From: Nitrospira sp.
Lineage (GTDB): Bacteria > Nitrospirota > Nitrospiria > Nitrospirales > Nitrospiraceae
NCBI GenBank assembly: GCA_016788885.1
Contig: JAEURX010000063.1
Location: forward strand, 1-43,172
Reading direction: 5' to 3'
DNA: 43,172 nt
Within the stretch, counting starts at the first letter, position 1; the number at the start of each line of letters is the position of its first letter. The notes under the pieces are model-generated. The model was given only the letters and a program-made list of their open reading frames with translations. It was not told the DNA's origin and did no database searches. Shown piece by piece: positions 1 through 7,989 of the stretch. A program made the translations under genes and the position numbers.

Positions 1-27
1 CAGTCAACACAAAATCCTCCACCTATA

Positions 28-56
28 TTGACCACTGGGCAACGAATCTCTATAGT
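28..56 (+). promoter_or_regulatory. Sigma-70-type promoter of the XRE gene
   Basis: A -35 box TTGACC (28-33) and a -10 box TATAGT (51-56), each one base from consensus, are separated by exactly 17 bases. The XRE-family start codon follows at 77, preceded by GGAGG at 66-70. Spacing, match and position all fit a vegetative promoter. Confidence 0.7.
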
Positions 57-76
57 GCGCTTCACGGAGGCTGCAC

Positions 77-343
77 ATGATCAAGAATCATCTGAAAGAA
101 TGGCGGGCGCGGCAAGCGCAACGCGGCATTTCCAAGGCTACTCTGGCACGCAGGATACGGGTGAATCGTTCCTACGTCACTAAACTGGAGCAGGGTAAGG
201 CGGTCCCGAGTCTGCAGGTTGCCCTTCTACTCGCTGAGTATTTCGGCTGTACCGTGGATGAGCTGTTCGAGTTACAGGCTGAAACGACGCCTGATCTTTC
301 TCATGACAATATGTTGCCCAATGGGCATCTACATGAAGATTGA
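77..343 (+). CDS. XRE-family HTH transcriptional regulator
   Basis: This 88-residue protein is almost entirely a Cro/C1-type helix-turn-helix domain (about residues 5-65). The recognition-helix region reads VNRSYVTKLEQGKAVPS, followed by the usual LLLAEYFGCTVDELF helix. It should bind DNA as a dimer and act as a small repressor. The start is fixed by GGAGG seven bases upstream and by the near-consensus promoter at 28-56. It lies upstream of a Rep-like gene and a Cys-rich gene on the same strand, an arrangement typical of plasmid- or phage-derived elements, where such regulators control copy number or excision. The target operator was not identified. Confidence 0.88.
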   Translation: MIKNHLKEWRARQAQRGISKATLARRIRVNRSYVTKLEQGKAVPSLQVALLLAEYFGCTVDELFELQAETTPDLSHDNMLPNGHLHED

Positions 344-519
344 AGTACATTTCATCCCCATCAATTCACACGCGCGGGAAGAACGCAGCTCACGCCTGCA
401 GGCTCTTCTACTCCAGGGTGCGCGACGGCTCACCGGCTTGCCTGCCTGTAGTTCTACGGGTCCCCAGGATTCGTCTCTCCCATCTTTCTCGCCACCTCCA
501 CCATCTCAGGAGACCTTTC

Positions 520-1266
520 ATGGCTGAGGCTTATTCATCCAGGTTTGAATCAGCCGCTCAAGACCCTGAATCAGGCGGGCGTCCAGTCAGACCGGAGTGG
601 TCGCGCAAACAAAAGCGTGGATATCAGCGAGTTCGTTCGCTGTTGTGGTTTTGGGAGGCCCATCACTTTCAGGTGTTATGGGTCACCCTGTCTACCGCAG
701 AAGGCGGTCAGGCCGACAAGTTGACCTATCACCACAAGCAATTACGTCAACGGATCGAACGACAGCTCGGCTTTCGAGGCTTGGAGTATTACCAAGTTCG
801 TACGGAAGAAGGTCACGGCGTGTTGCATATCTTTTGGGCTTGGCGAGTCCCAGATGGTGAACGCGCTCGCCGGTTCTGGATCTCGCAAGAATGGCTGTCT
901 GCGCAATGGCAAGGCCTCCACGGGGCTCCGGTGGTCTGGATCAAAGCCTACCAGCCGGGGCATCGCTCCAGGAACCGCCTGAGTCGATATGTCATCAGCC
1001 AATACGTTCAGGATCAATCAGGCTACGTGAATATGTGCTGGTCGTGGAAACGGTCGCTCGGTTTCCCCATGAGCACCCTGTGGGAAGAGATGCGCAATCA
1101 ATGGTCGAGCAGGAATGCCTTTCGCCGGATTCGAGGGGAAATCGAAATCCCTCGGGTCGTGCTCTTTAAAACCTGGGAGGACCTGCTCGCCGGGCATGCG
1201 ATCTGGTTTGACGGTTTCATTCTGCAACTGGTCTTAGGCAAAGGCCTGACTTTTTCGAAACCATGA
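520..1266 (+). CDS. Putative rolling-circle replication initiator (HUH Rep-like)
   Basis: The 248-residue product is basic and aromatic-rich. I read it as a divergent HUH endonuclease from three motifs in the expected order. WVTLST (motif I-like) comes first. EEGHGVLHIFW resembles the HUH strand, but only one His of the HxH pair is at the usual position. SRYVISQYV is a Tyr motif like the YxxKY of Rep proteins, without the Lys. Such proteins nick the origin and bind the 5' end through Tyr. The start at 520 is preferred over the in-frame codon at 340 because AGGAG lies at 508-512. The stop overlaps the next gene by ATGA, implying coupling. Family assignment is inference; a degenerate or inactive Rep is possible. 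Confidence 0.45.
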   Translation: MAEAYSSRFESAAQDPESGGRPVRPEWSRKQKRGYQRVRSLLWFWEAHHFQVLWVTLSTAEGGQADKLTYHHKQLRQRIERQLGFRGLEYYQVRTEEGHGVLHIFWAWRVPDGERARRFWISQEWLSAQWQGLHGAPVVWIKAYQPGHRSRNRLSRYVISQYVQDQSGYVNMCWSWKRSLGFPMSTLWEEMRNQWSSRNAFRRIRGEIEIPRVVLFKTWEDLLAGHAIWFDGFILQLVLGKGLTFSKP

Positions 1267-1514
1267 CCGCTCACACCTGCGTTCGAAAAATCGAGTCCTT
1301 GTTTGGCCCGACCTGCTGCGGACGCCCTGGCCTTGTCTATGATCGAGCCCGAAAGGGCTGGCTCTGCGCGGCACACAGCCAAGATCGATTGTGCGAGTTC
1401 TGTCAGTCGGATCTGGTGTGGGGTCGCATCTGTTACCAGGGCGACGGCGTGGCCAGAGAAATCCTGCTGTGCTGCGCGTGCGCTGGCCTCACCTTTCGCA
1501 ATTCCCGCCATTAA
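1263..1514 (+). CDS. Small Cys-rich protein, probable zinc-binding
   Basis: An 83-residue protein with many cysteines in paired arrangements (TCCG, CEFC, CCAC) plus His residues suitable for one or two zinc ribbons. It starts inside the stop codon of the Rep-like gene (ATGA at 1263-1266), so it is almost certainly co-translated with it. Small zinc proteins next to Rep genes can be DNA-binding accessory factors, but no family was recognised and function is unknown. The coding call rests on the overlap with the upstream gene and the regular cysteine spacing. Confidence 0.6.
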   Translation: MTAHTCVRKIESLFGPTCCGRPGLVYDRARKGWLCAAHSQDRLCEFCQSDLVWGRICYQGDGVAREILLCCACAGLTFRNSRH

Positions 1515-1725
1515 ACACCTCTGCTCTTAGTTGCACCCAAGAGGCCCTTTCACCCCGTGCGTCTTCTAGGGGTGATAGGCCTCGTCTGATGGAGAGCTAT
1601 CAAATGATGACGGCGATGCGTCAGCTTGGCCGTCCCCTTGGAAAGTCGTCTCAAGTCGGAATGAGAAAGATGAGCACTTACAAGACCACGGGGTTTATTG
1701 AAGAAGAACTCGCCCAACGAGGCCG

Positions 1726-1763
1726 CCCGGCCGTTCCGGACCACTGGACCGGACGGCCGGGGG
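1726..1763. repeat. Imperfect 13-14 bp inverted repeat
   Basis: The arm CCCGGCCGTTCCGG is followed after a short loop by CCGGACGGCCGGG, complementary apart from one bulged T. It forms a very stable hairpin just downstream of the Rep-like/Cys-rich pair. It may be a terminator-like element, or part of a replication origin if the block derives from a rolling-circle replicon. Confidence 0.6.
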
Positions 1764-1766
1764 GAT

Positions 1767-1783
1767 CGGGGGCGCAGCCCCCG
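1767..1783 (+). terminator. GC hairpin, possible terminator
   Basis: CGGGGGC-GCA-GCCCCCG is a perfect 7-bp stem with a 3-base loop. It sits four bases after the larger inverted repeat and is followed by CTTCACTTGATATATA rather than a clean T tract, so intrinsic termination is plausible but not certain. Confidence 0.45.
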
Positions 1784-1978
1784 CTTCACTTGATATATAT
1801 GGTTAAAGTAGCAAAGAGAAGGAACGTGTGACTGTTTGCCGTGCTACTCGGAGGTTCCGGTCGTCCCTGGAAACCTCACCTTGGATAGATTGCGGCTCGC
1901 TTGATCTTTCAATGGCAGTGGCGCATCATTTTGCGGCAAAACATCCTTACTTAAAAGCGGACAATCGATTCGGGATTT

Positions 1979-2383
1979 ATGGGTAATAACGAACCGAAAG
2001 AGAAATGGAAAATTGAAACCAACGACCGATACCAACGGGTAATAGGCATACTTATTTCACTAGCCACGGCTACGCTCTTTCTACCCATAGTAATTGTTAA
2101 AGACATCTTGCCTGTTCCAAAAAATGTTGCTGTATTCGATCATTTGACTCCGAGTGTAATCATCAGTTGGTGCTTGCTATATCTCGCGATTTTGAGTGGG
2201 ATGATATTTAATTACCTCTCCGCAAAGTGGGTTAAACAAGCGTGGGGACAGGAGATTTGGTTTACCAGTTCGCGTCTTGAAACACTTTTGGATTTGACGT
2301 TTTGGATCACAGCGATTTGTTTTATCGCTGGACTTGTTATCATCATTTGCTTCGCCGCAACATTCACGCCGACAGTAAAGTAA
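1979..2383 (+). CDS. Hypothetical membrane protein
   Basis: A 134-residue protein with three predicted membrane segments: about residues 23-41 (IGILISLATATLFLPIVIV), 58-78 (SVIISWCLLYLAILSGMIF) and 107-128 (FWITAICFIAGLVIIICFA). The N-terminus is charged (NNEPKEKWKIETNDRY), and the loop after the second segment is basic and aromatic. Base composition is visibly AT-richer than the rest of the window, consistent with recent acquisition. The upstream ribosome binding site is weak. It is followed by a lipoprotein gene on the same strand. No family recognised. Confidence 0.6.
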   Translation: MGNNEPKEKWKIETNDRYQRVIGILISLATATLFLPIVIVKDILPVPKNVAVFDHLTPSVIISWCLLYLAILSGMIFNYLSAKWVKQAWGQEIWFTSSRLETLLDLTFWITAICFIAGLVIIICFAATFTPTVK

Positions 2384-2445
2384 TGATCTGGATGGTTGAC
2401 CGGAGTTCACATCGTAGAAACCTGCTTACCTTGGGGAAAAGTTAT

Positions 2446-2856
2446 ATGAAATATGCCTGGTTGTTACCACTAGGACTTTTAATGACAGGATGCAGCCATA
2501 TGCTTTGCACAGCTGGCCTTGATTGCAGTGACTACTATTTAGAGCAATTAGATGAAATGGCACCTATGTGGGATCAATGGCTTGGCAAGACTAAAGATGA
2601 GCGCATCAAATCGGAGGGGCCACCAGACAAGTGTGAAGTTCTTGTTACTGGGGAAGAGGTTTGTGAGTGGCGTTCAGGTGGTATCAGTGGACAAGGTTCA
2701 TACTCAGCTCATTCTGGCTATGGGCAATCCTCCTCATCGTCATGGGAACATCGAAGAATCTTCACTTATGACCAAAACCACATTGCTCGCGCGTGGAGTT
2801 ATCGTGGAAGCCTAGGAATTCGAAATAGCAGGGCCAATAACACGTCTTCTCAGTGA
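2446..2856 (+). CDS. Hypothetical lipoprotein
   Basis: The start at 2446 gives a textbook lipoprotein signal: MKYAW, a hydrophobic core, then the lipobox LMTGCS with Cys at residue 19. GGGGAAAAG precedes this start. The mature part (about 118 residues) begins with an acidic region containing further Cys residues (MLCTAGLDCSDYY), then CEVLVTGEEVCEW and a Gly/Ser/Tyr-rich stretch (YSAHSGYGQSSSSS). Its EGPPDKCE...GEEVCEWRSGG portion resembles the short SmpA/BamE-like motif of many small lipoproteins, but this is weak. It is AT-rich like the gene before it. Function unknown. Confidence 0.65.
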   Translation: MKYAWLLPLGLLMTGCSHMLCTAGLDCSDYYLEQLDEMAPMWDQWLGKTKDERIKSEGPPDKCEVLVTGEEVCEWRSGGISGQGSYSAHSGYGQSSSSSWEHRRIFTYDQNHIARAWSYRGSLGIRNSRANNTSSQ

Positions 2857-3010
2857 TATGCTAGCCAGTAAATCTAAAGCCACGGAATCGTTCTCAAGCT
2901 CAATCCGTCCATCAAGAAATATGGCCACGGCTTAACGGTGACTGACGGGAACAGTTGAATTGTACTGTCCGACATGGATACAGGCCGTGGAGCCAATCTA
3001 GACACATACC

Positions 3011-3043
3011 AGGGGGCTGCCGGCAGCATACCGACAGCCCCCT
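3011..3043 (+). terminator. Rho-independent terminator
   Basis: AGGGGGCTG (3011-3019) pairs perfectly with CAGCCCCCT (3035-3043) around a 15-base loop, and TTTCTTCT follows on the plus strand. It can end transcription from the lipoprotein side and also lies 42 bases downstream of the minus-strand aldolase gene. The 150 bases before it hold no gene apart from a 26-codon open frame ending LTVTDGNS. Confidence 0.65.
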
Positions 3044-3084
3044 TTCTTCTACTCTGCAGCGTTGGCGTTACACCTTCCTATTAG

Positions 3085-3714
3085 TTACGACTGCCCGGAT
3101 GACCGCGCTGCAACTCCACTTTTCAGCACGATTTCGCAGATATGGTCTAACCGCTCTATATGCTCATACGCAGCCCAAGGGTCCGTCGACACAGCACACA
3201 CACCATGATTCTTTTGCCCCACAATGTCGTATGCCAAGGTCCCGTCTTTCCTGATCCCTAAACATTCCGCCGTCACATCAGCCAAGCCTCGGGATAGCGC
3301 AGGCAATGCGGGAACCGTTGGGCCGACACGGGTATACCGGGAAATTTCAGGAAATTCAGCACTCATCGCCTGTAAGTCGATCCCGGCATACATGGCGGCA
3401 ACGATATGGGTCGCGTGAACATGAACAACCGTACGCGTTTTTTTGGTATCCCGCTGGAGGTTCCAATGCATCCAGAGTTCGCCGGAAGGCTGCTGGCCGT
3501 CACGTACGTTGGGAACCAGAAACCCACTTCCGGGGTCAACCATCACTTCCAATCGCACGACGTGCTCAGGATGAACAATGGTCTTCCGCCATCCAGAAGG
3601 CGTGATATACAGATATTTTCCCTCCCGCTTTCGCATACTGATATTCCCATCTCTGGTAGTAATCCACCCCCGCTCATACACCCGCCTCATCACATCACCG
3701 ATGGCCGTCAGCAT
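3085..3714 (-). CDS. Class II aldolase/adducin family protein
   Basis: This 209-residue protein matches the fuculose-1-phosphate aldolase/adducin fold over its full length. Visible hallmarks are DGNIS (22-26), TPSG (38-41), SGE with the presumed catalytic Glu79, the zinc ligands of HVHATH (His98, His100), and NHGV with His170. Family members cleave sugar phosphates to DHAP or glycolaldehyde plus an aldehyde, or act as epimerases or dehydratases (for example methylthioribulose-phosphate dehydratase). The sequence does not fix the substrate. The start is supported by AGGAGG five to six bases upstream. It is monocistronic and divergent from the YheT-type hydrolase. Confidence 0.85.
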   Translation of the reverse strand: MLTAIGDVMRRVYERGWITTRDGNISMRKREGKYLYITPSGWRKTIVHPEHVVRLEVMVDPGSGFLVPNVRDGQQPSGELWMHWNLQRDTKKTRTVVHVHATHIVAAMYAGIDLQAMSAEFPEISRYTRVGPTVPALPALSRGLADVTAECLGIRKDGTLAYDIVGQKNHGVCAVSTDPWAAYEHIERLDHICEIVLKSGVAARSSGQS

Positions 3715-3860
3715 ACCTGCCTCCTGTAAGAACGAATGCTCCAGCCTCTGTTATCGGTTACTCCTCGCAAACCCTTGAGAGGGAGCAAGGGCTCCTTTCC
3801 CCCAGGAAACAGCAGTTTAGACTGGGCAGCGACCTCAGCATTTGTTTATGATCGCGCGGA

Positions 3861-4844
3861 ATGCGTTCCCTGAATAATTTCAGCCCTCCATTACTGTTCC
3901 GTAATCCTCACCTGATGACGCTGGTGCCACGGTACTGGCCTCGACCGCACTGGAATCAGGGCCTTCCGCAAGTCAGGCGATTGTTCATCACTGCGCCGGG
4001 CACCCAACTCCTCGGCATGTGTCACTGGCAACATGTTCCCACCGCAGCACCCACCGTCCTGCTGCTTCACGGATTGGAAGGTTCAGCGGAGTCTCATTAC
4101 ATGCGTGGAATGGCGGCAAAAGCCTATCAGGCAGGCTTTAACGTCATTCGCATGAACCAACGCACCTGTGGCGGCACCGATCACCTCACGCCGACGCTCT
4201 ACAACAGCGGGCTCAGTTCCGATTACCGGGCGATTCTTCGAGAATTGTCACGCAGTGATGGCTTGTCACGCATCTGGCTCGTCGGGTATTCAATGGGGGG
4301 CAATCTCCTGCTCAAGGCAGCGGGGGAACTGGGACGTTCGGAGTCAGCGCTGGCGGGAGTCGTGGCCGTGAGCCCTAATATTGATCCTACGCCGTGCGTG
4401 GCTGCACTGGAAACACCCAGGAATTGGCTCTATCACTCACACTTTCTCACAAGTCTGAAGGCACGATTACGGCGCAAGGCAGCGTTGTTGCCTGGACGAT
4501 GGGATCTCTCCGTGCTCCCGAAGATCAAAACGATCTCGCAGTTCGATGAACGGTACACCGCTCGCGATGGAGGCTATCGGGATGCTGCCGACTATTATGA
4601 TCGCGCTGGGGCACGTCACGTCTTGCACAACATCGCGGTTCCCACGCTGATCATCACGGCCCAGGATGATCCGTTCATCCCGGCATCCATATTCGACATC
4701 CCCGCCATTCGCAGCAACTCACACCTAACGACAGCTCTGCTTCCCTTCGGCGGACATTGCGGATTTTTCCAGAAACAGACTCCAGAGGAAGACCGGTTTT
4801 GGGCGGAAAATCGAATCATCGAGTGGCTGGCGTTGCACCGCTGA
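3861..4844 (+). CDS. YheT-type alpha/beta hydrolase
   Basis: A 327-residue alpha/beta hydrolase of the YheT/ABHD1-3 group. The family signature at the N-terminus is present (FRNPHLMTLVPRYWPR), then LLHGLEGSAESHYMRG for the oxyanion region, and the nucleophile elbow GYSMGG with Ser144. Asp270 (TAQDDPF) and His299 (GGHCGF) complete the triad. Bacterial YheT proteins are predicted carboxylesterases of unknown natural substrate, and eukaryotic relatives act on lipids. The protein has no signal peptide and is probably cytosolic. It stands alone, convergent with the histidine kinase. Confidence 0.88.
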   Translation: MRSLNNFSPPLLFRNPHLMTLVPRYWPRPHWNQGLPQVRRLFITAPGTQLLGMCHWQHVPTAAPTVLLLHGLEGSAESHYMRGMAAKAYQAGFNVIRMNQRTCGGTDHLTPTLYNSGLSSDYRAILRELSRSDGLSRIWLVGYSMGGNLLLKAAGELGRSESALAGVVAVSPNIDPTPCVAALETPRNWLYHSHFLTSLKARLRRKAALLPGRWDLSVLPKIKTISQFDERYTARDGGYRDAADYYDRAGARHVLHNIAVPTLIITAQDDPFIPASIFDIPAIRSNSHLTTALLPFGGHCGFFQKQTPEEDRFWAENRIIEWLALHR

Positions 4845-4896
4845 TCGGCCAGGAACAGGCGGAAACCGGCACCGAAATTTTCACCGAGAGCGGGAC

Positions 4897-4919
4897 GTCG
4901 ATGTCGGGGGAACATCGAC
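4897..4919. terminator. Hairpin between convergent genes
   Basis: GTCGATGT and ACATCGAC form a perfect 8-bp stem around a 7-base loop in the 103 bases between the YheT-type gene and the convergent histidine kinase. No T tract is present on either side. A shared bidirectional terminator is the likeliest role. Confidence 0.45.
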
Positions 4920-4947
4920 ACTTGCTATCGGGACTACGATCACATGT

Positions 4948-7900
4948 TCAGGTCCTGGTCTTGGCCGTCGCGCCAGGCTTGCCGAACTGTGCCTCAAGCC
5001 CCAGGTGAGGTCTGGCCAGGAACGATCCCGCCAGCTTCCGCCCATCATCATACGCCGGTTGTGCAGCCTGCCACTCGGCCATCGGTGGGTTGACCGGAAG
5101 ATTGACCATGAACTTCGTCCCATGCCCCACTTCACTCAGCACTTCCACATAGCCACCATGCTCTTGCACGATTTGGTGGGCAATGGTCAGGCCAAGACCG
5201 GTCCCCTCACGCTCACCGCTTTCGTGCTTCGTCGTATAAAACGGATCGAAGATATGATCCAGGTCATGTGGCTCAATCCCAGGCCCACTATCCTCCACCT
5301 CAATCTGAACCCAAGGCTCGTTCAGTGGCTTGACCAGCTTTCTCGTCCGTACTGAGAGCCGGCCCCCCTGCTCATTGCCGATTGCCTCCATGGCATTGAT
5401 GAACAAATTCAGCAACACTTGCTTGACTTGCTGCCGGTCAAGTTTGACGAAGGGGAGATCGGCCTCGAGTTCCTTTTGAATCGTAATGGCCTTACTACTG
5501 GCCTTCACCTCGATAAAATACAGACAGGACGATACCACGTCGTTCAGATTCTCCAACGTCAGCTTGGGCGTCATGTAGCGGGCATAGTCCAGAATTTCAT
5601 GCACCAGTCGTTCAATCCGCTCGACATCTTCACACACCACCTGGCTGAACTGTTCCATAAACTCCACATCATCCCGTCGATCGGGGGCCAATTGGACGAA
5701 CGTCTTGATCGAGGTGAGCGGGTTTCGAATCTCATGCGCAAAACCGCCGGCCATGGTTTCCAGCGAACGGAGCCGGTCGGTACGGCGCATCAGCAGTTGC
5801 GAACGCCGGAGGTCTTCATAGAGCAACGCGTTGTCGATTGCGATGGCGGCATGTTGCGCCAACGTTTTGAGCAACGCCAGTTCCTCGGTAGAGTACATCC
5901 CGTGATTCGCACGGCGACCTAAGTTGCAGAACCCAACGAGTCGCTCCTTGCTGACGAGAGGAATGCAGACCTCAGATTCCAGTCGCCTCAACGTATCGAT
6001 AAGTCCTAGGTGGTCGGAATCGGCTTTATCGTATTCGATCTCCTCTCGGACCAGCGCGGTTTCGGTTCGAAGCAACACTCTGGGAAATTCACTTTCCATC
6101 TTGATGGGAGGCACGCTGACATCACGAGTCACAAAACCATAGGACGCGGTCAGGCTGTAAATCCCTTGCTCCTTATCAAGCACATACACCGAGGCGGTCT
6201 TGATGTTCATGACCCGAGCGAGCGTTTGCACCAATTCCTTGGTGAGCGACTTCAATTCCAAAATGGCCACGAGAGACCTGGAAAACTGCACCAACGTATC
6301 GTAGGCGTCGTACCGTTCCCGAAAGAGAGTTTGCCCGATCGCTCGCTCCACCCCCTTCTGCAGATTGGCCAAGCCGCTCGAGACAATCACAAACAGGCCG
6401 AAAAGCACGCCGGCAAGGAAATAATGGAACGTGCCGGTAAAAATCCGAATGACGAGCAGAATCATCATGTAGGCCGGAATCAGCCCCATCAATTTGATCG
6501 ACAATATGACCTTGGGGCGGCTCGGGGCGAACGAAATGTCCATCAGTTCGTATCGGGCGATTGCGTACGCAACGACTGTCACCGACAGCCCCGCCAGCAG
6601 ATAGCCGACCGGATAGAAACTGAACCCGTAGTTCTGGAGAAAATCGAGCGAGGCGAGGAATCCCAACGCGATGGCGGCAAAGGTGTATTTGAGTTGGGCG
6701 CCCAGGAGCGGGGTCGATACGAGATGGAACCGGTAGCCCTGATACAGCCGGTAGGCCGTGAAACTGCCGCCCGCCACCACGTAGGCTACCAGCCACGGGT
6801 GGAGGATGCCGGCCTTGGGATAGCGCCCCCAATAATAGAGATATTGACCATCGAGCAAATATGGCGTGAACAGCAGGCCCCAGAACAGCCCCCCAACCAC
6901 GTAGTTCCAGAGAATCAGCCGATCCTGCACCGCTCCCCAGGCAAGCCGCTGCGCGAAGTGATAGGTCAAGGCGGGCAGGAACACCACACCCGTATAGATC
7001 ACCCGCACCCACAGAAGCGCCTCATCTTCCCGCGACGCCGAGAACAACATGAAACAGCCGAATAGCCACAGGCAGGCCGCACCACAGACGGCACTGAAGA
7101 CCGTGTTGGAAGAAGAGCGGGGATTGTTGCTCAACACCCAAAAGGCACAGATGAGAAACAGGGTTCCGGCTAAGAGCGGCGGGGTGGAATGGCCTGTGGC
7201 ACGGTTGCTCAGGATTGCCCCGATTGACGTGGCCACCACAATGATCGCGAGCACAATGGCATAGCCGAGGCCTTTGTTCAGCACAACGCTGATGTTCATC
7301 AGGCGGTACCGAACAATCGTATAGGCCATCAACGCGGTGTACACCGTGATGAGCACCGTGCCGTAGGGCAACAGCGGAACGCCATACCAGAGGGGGAAAT
7401 TCGTCGCGCCGCCTGAGTATCCGATGACACTGGCCACCAGCATATAGGCATACTGATGACGTCGGATTCCGTTGGCGTCTCTCAAGGCTACCCCGACGAG
7501 AGACGTGGCATAAATGACGTACCAGAGAAAATACAACAGAAACGGGTGGAAGAAGGGCCCGGGGACCGGCCAGAAGGCGAAGGACATCGCGGGATGCACT
7601 CCGGCGACAAACCAGGGCGTCGTATCCGCCAGCAGGAAGAAGCCGGCCAACGCGTAGCCGATCTTCAGCGTTCTGGCATGCCGCGCCGTGATATCAAGAA
7701 ATGTGACCGTGTGGTGAAAATAGAGGACGGGAATGACTGAGGCGCCCGCCATGACTAGGCGCAACAGACTGACCGCGAGGTCTTTGGATTCAGTGAGTTG
7801 CCACCCGCAGTAGAAAATGCTCCAGAAGGCGATGCTCAGACAGTACAGCCCGTAGATCCGATTGCGGGCTGCGGCAGGATCCCGGAAATAGACAAACAGT

Positions 7901-7956
7901 CCGAGCCCCGTCGCAGCCAGCGCATTCACGAGCGCGCTGAGTGCGAGCAGTTTCAT
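4948..7956 (-). CDS. Membrane sensor histidine kinase with duplicated 7TM sensor and GAF domain
   Basis: A 1002-residue kinase. Residues 1-250 and about 260-480 are two hydrophobic multi-helix sensor modules. Both end in the same pattern (YTIVRYRLMNIS at 212-223, YAIARYELMDIS at 464-475), so the histidine-kinase N-terminal 7TM region appears duplicated. A further membrane hairpin (485-530) leads to a GAF domain (about 555-712). HisKA follows with the phospho-acceptor His741 (GGFAHEIRNPLTS), then HATPase_c with N-box NLFINAMEA, G1 DSGPGIE and G2 GTGLGL. There is no receiver domain and no response-regulator gene beside it. It starts 33 bases after the PilZ/LuxD/methyltransferase gene, so the two are probably one operon. 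The architecture is like PEP-CTERM PrsK kinases; the ligand is unknown. Confidence 0.93.
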   Translation of the reverse strand: MKLLALSALVNALAATGLGLFVYFRDPAAARNRIYGLYCLSIAFWSIFYCGWQLTESKDLAVSLLRLVMAGASVIPVLYFHHTVTFLDITARHARTLKIGYALAGFFLLADTTPWFVAGVHPAMSFAFWPVPGPFFHPFLLYFLWYVIYATSLVGVALRDANGIRRHQYAYMLVASVIGYSGGATNFPLWYGVPLLPYGTVLITVYTALMAYTIVRYRLMNISVVLNKGLGYAIVLAIIVVATSIGAILSNRATGHSTPPLLAGTLFLICAFWVLSNNPRSSSNTVFSAVCGAACLWLFGCFMLFSASREDEALLWVRVIYTGVVFLPALTYHFAQRLAWGAVQDRLILWNYVVGGLFWGLLFTPYLLDGQYLYYWGRYPKAGILHPWLVAYVVAGGSFTAYRLYQGYRFHLVSTPLLGAQLKYTFAAIALGFLASLDFLQNYGFSFYPVGYLLAGLSVTVVAYAIARYELMDISFAPSRPKVILSIKLMGLIPAYMMILLVIRIFTGTFHYFLAGVLFGLFVIVSSGLANLQKGVERAIGQTLFRERYDAYDTLVQFSRSLVAILELKSLTKELVQTLARVMNIKTASVYVLDKEQGIYSLTASYGFVTRDVSVPPIKMESEFPRVLLRTETALVREEIEYDKADSDHLGLIDTLRRLESEVCIPLVSKERLVGFCNLGRRANHGMYSTEELALLKTLAQHAAIAIDNALLYEDLRRSQLLMRRTDRLRSLETMAGGFAHEIRNPLTSIKTFVQLAPDRRDDVEFMEQFSQVVCEDVERIERLVHEILDYARYMTPKLTLENLNDVVSSCLYFIEVKASSKAITIQKELEADLPFVKLDRQQVKQVLLNLFINAMEAIGNEQGGRLSVRTRKLVKPLNEPWVQIEVEDSGPGIEPHDLDHIFDPFYTTKHESGEREGTGLGLTIAHQIVQEHGGYVEVLSEVGHGTKFMVNLPVNPPMAEWQAAQPAYDDGRKLAGSFLARPHLGLEAQFGKPGATAKTRT

Positions 7957-7989
7957 ATTAGGTACTCTGGCATGACCCGAGTCGAGTCA

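Larger units (their letters stand above)
1515..1978. other. Gene-free stretch with strong hairpins
   Basis: No convincing gene is visible in these 464 bases. Short open frames exist, for example MSTYKTTGFIEEELAQ starting near 1672, but they run through GC-rich hairpins and lack good ribosome binding sites. The notable content is the pair of inverted repeats at 1726-1783, followed by an AT-rich TGATATATATGG. It could be the 3' control region or an origin of the small accessory block to its left. Confidence 0.5.

Noticed and set aside
340-519. N-terminal extension of the Rep-like gene to 340
   Set aside because: The 60 extra residues are low-complexity and the AGGAG site marks the start at 520.
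1672-1830. Small open frame MSTYKTTGFIEEELAQ...
   Set aside because: It passes through two strong GC hairpins, has no clear ribosome binding site and shows no family features.
6010-7065. 351-residue plus-strand open frame
   Set aside because: It is antisense to the kinase membrane region; no motif and no ribosome binding site.
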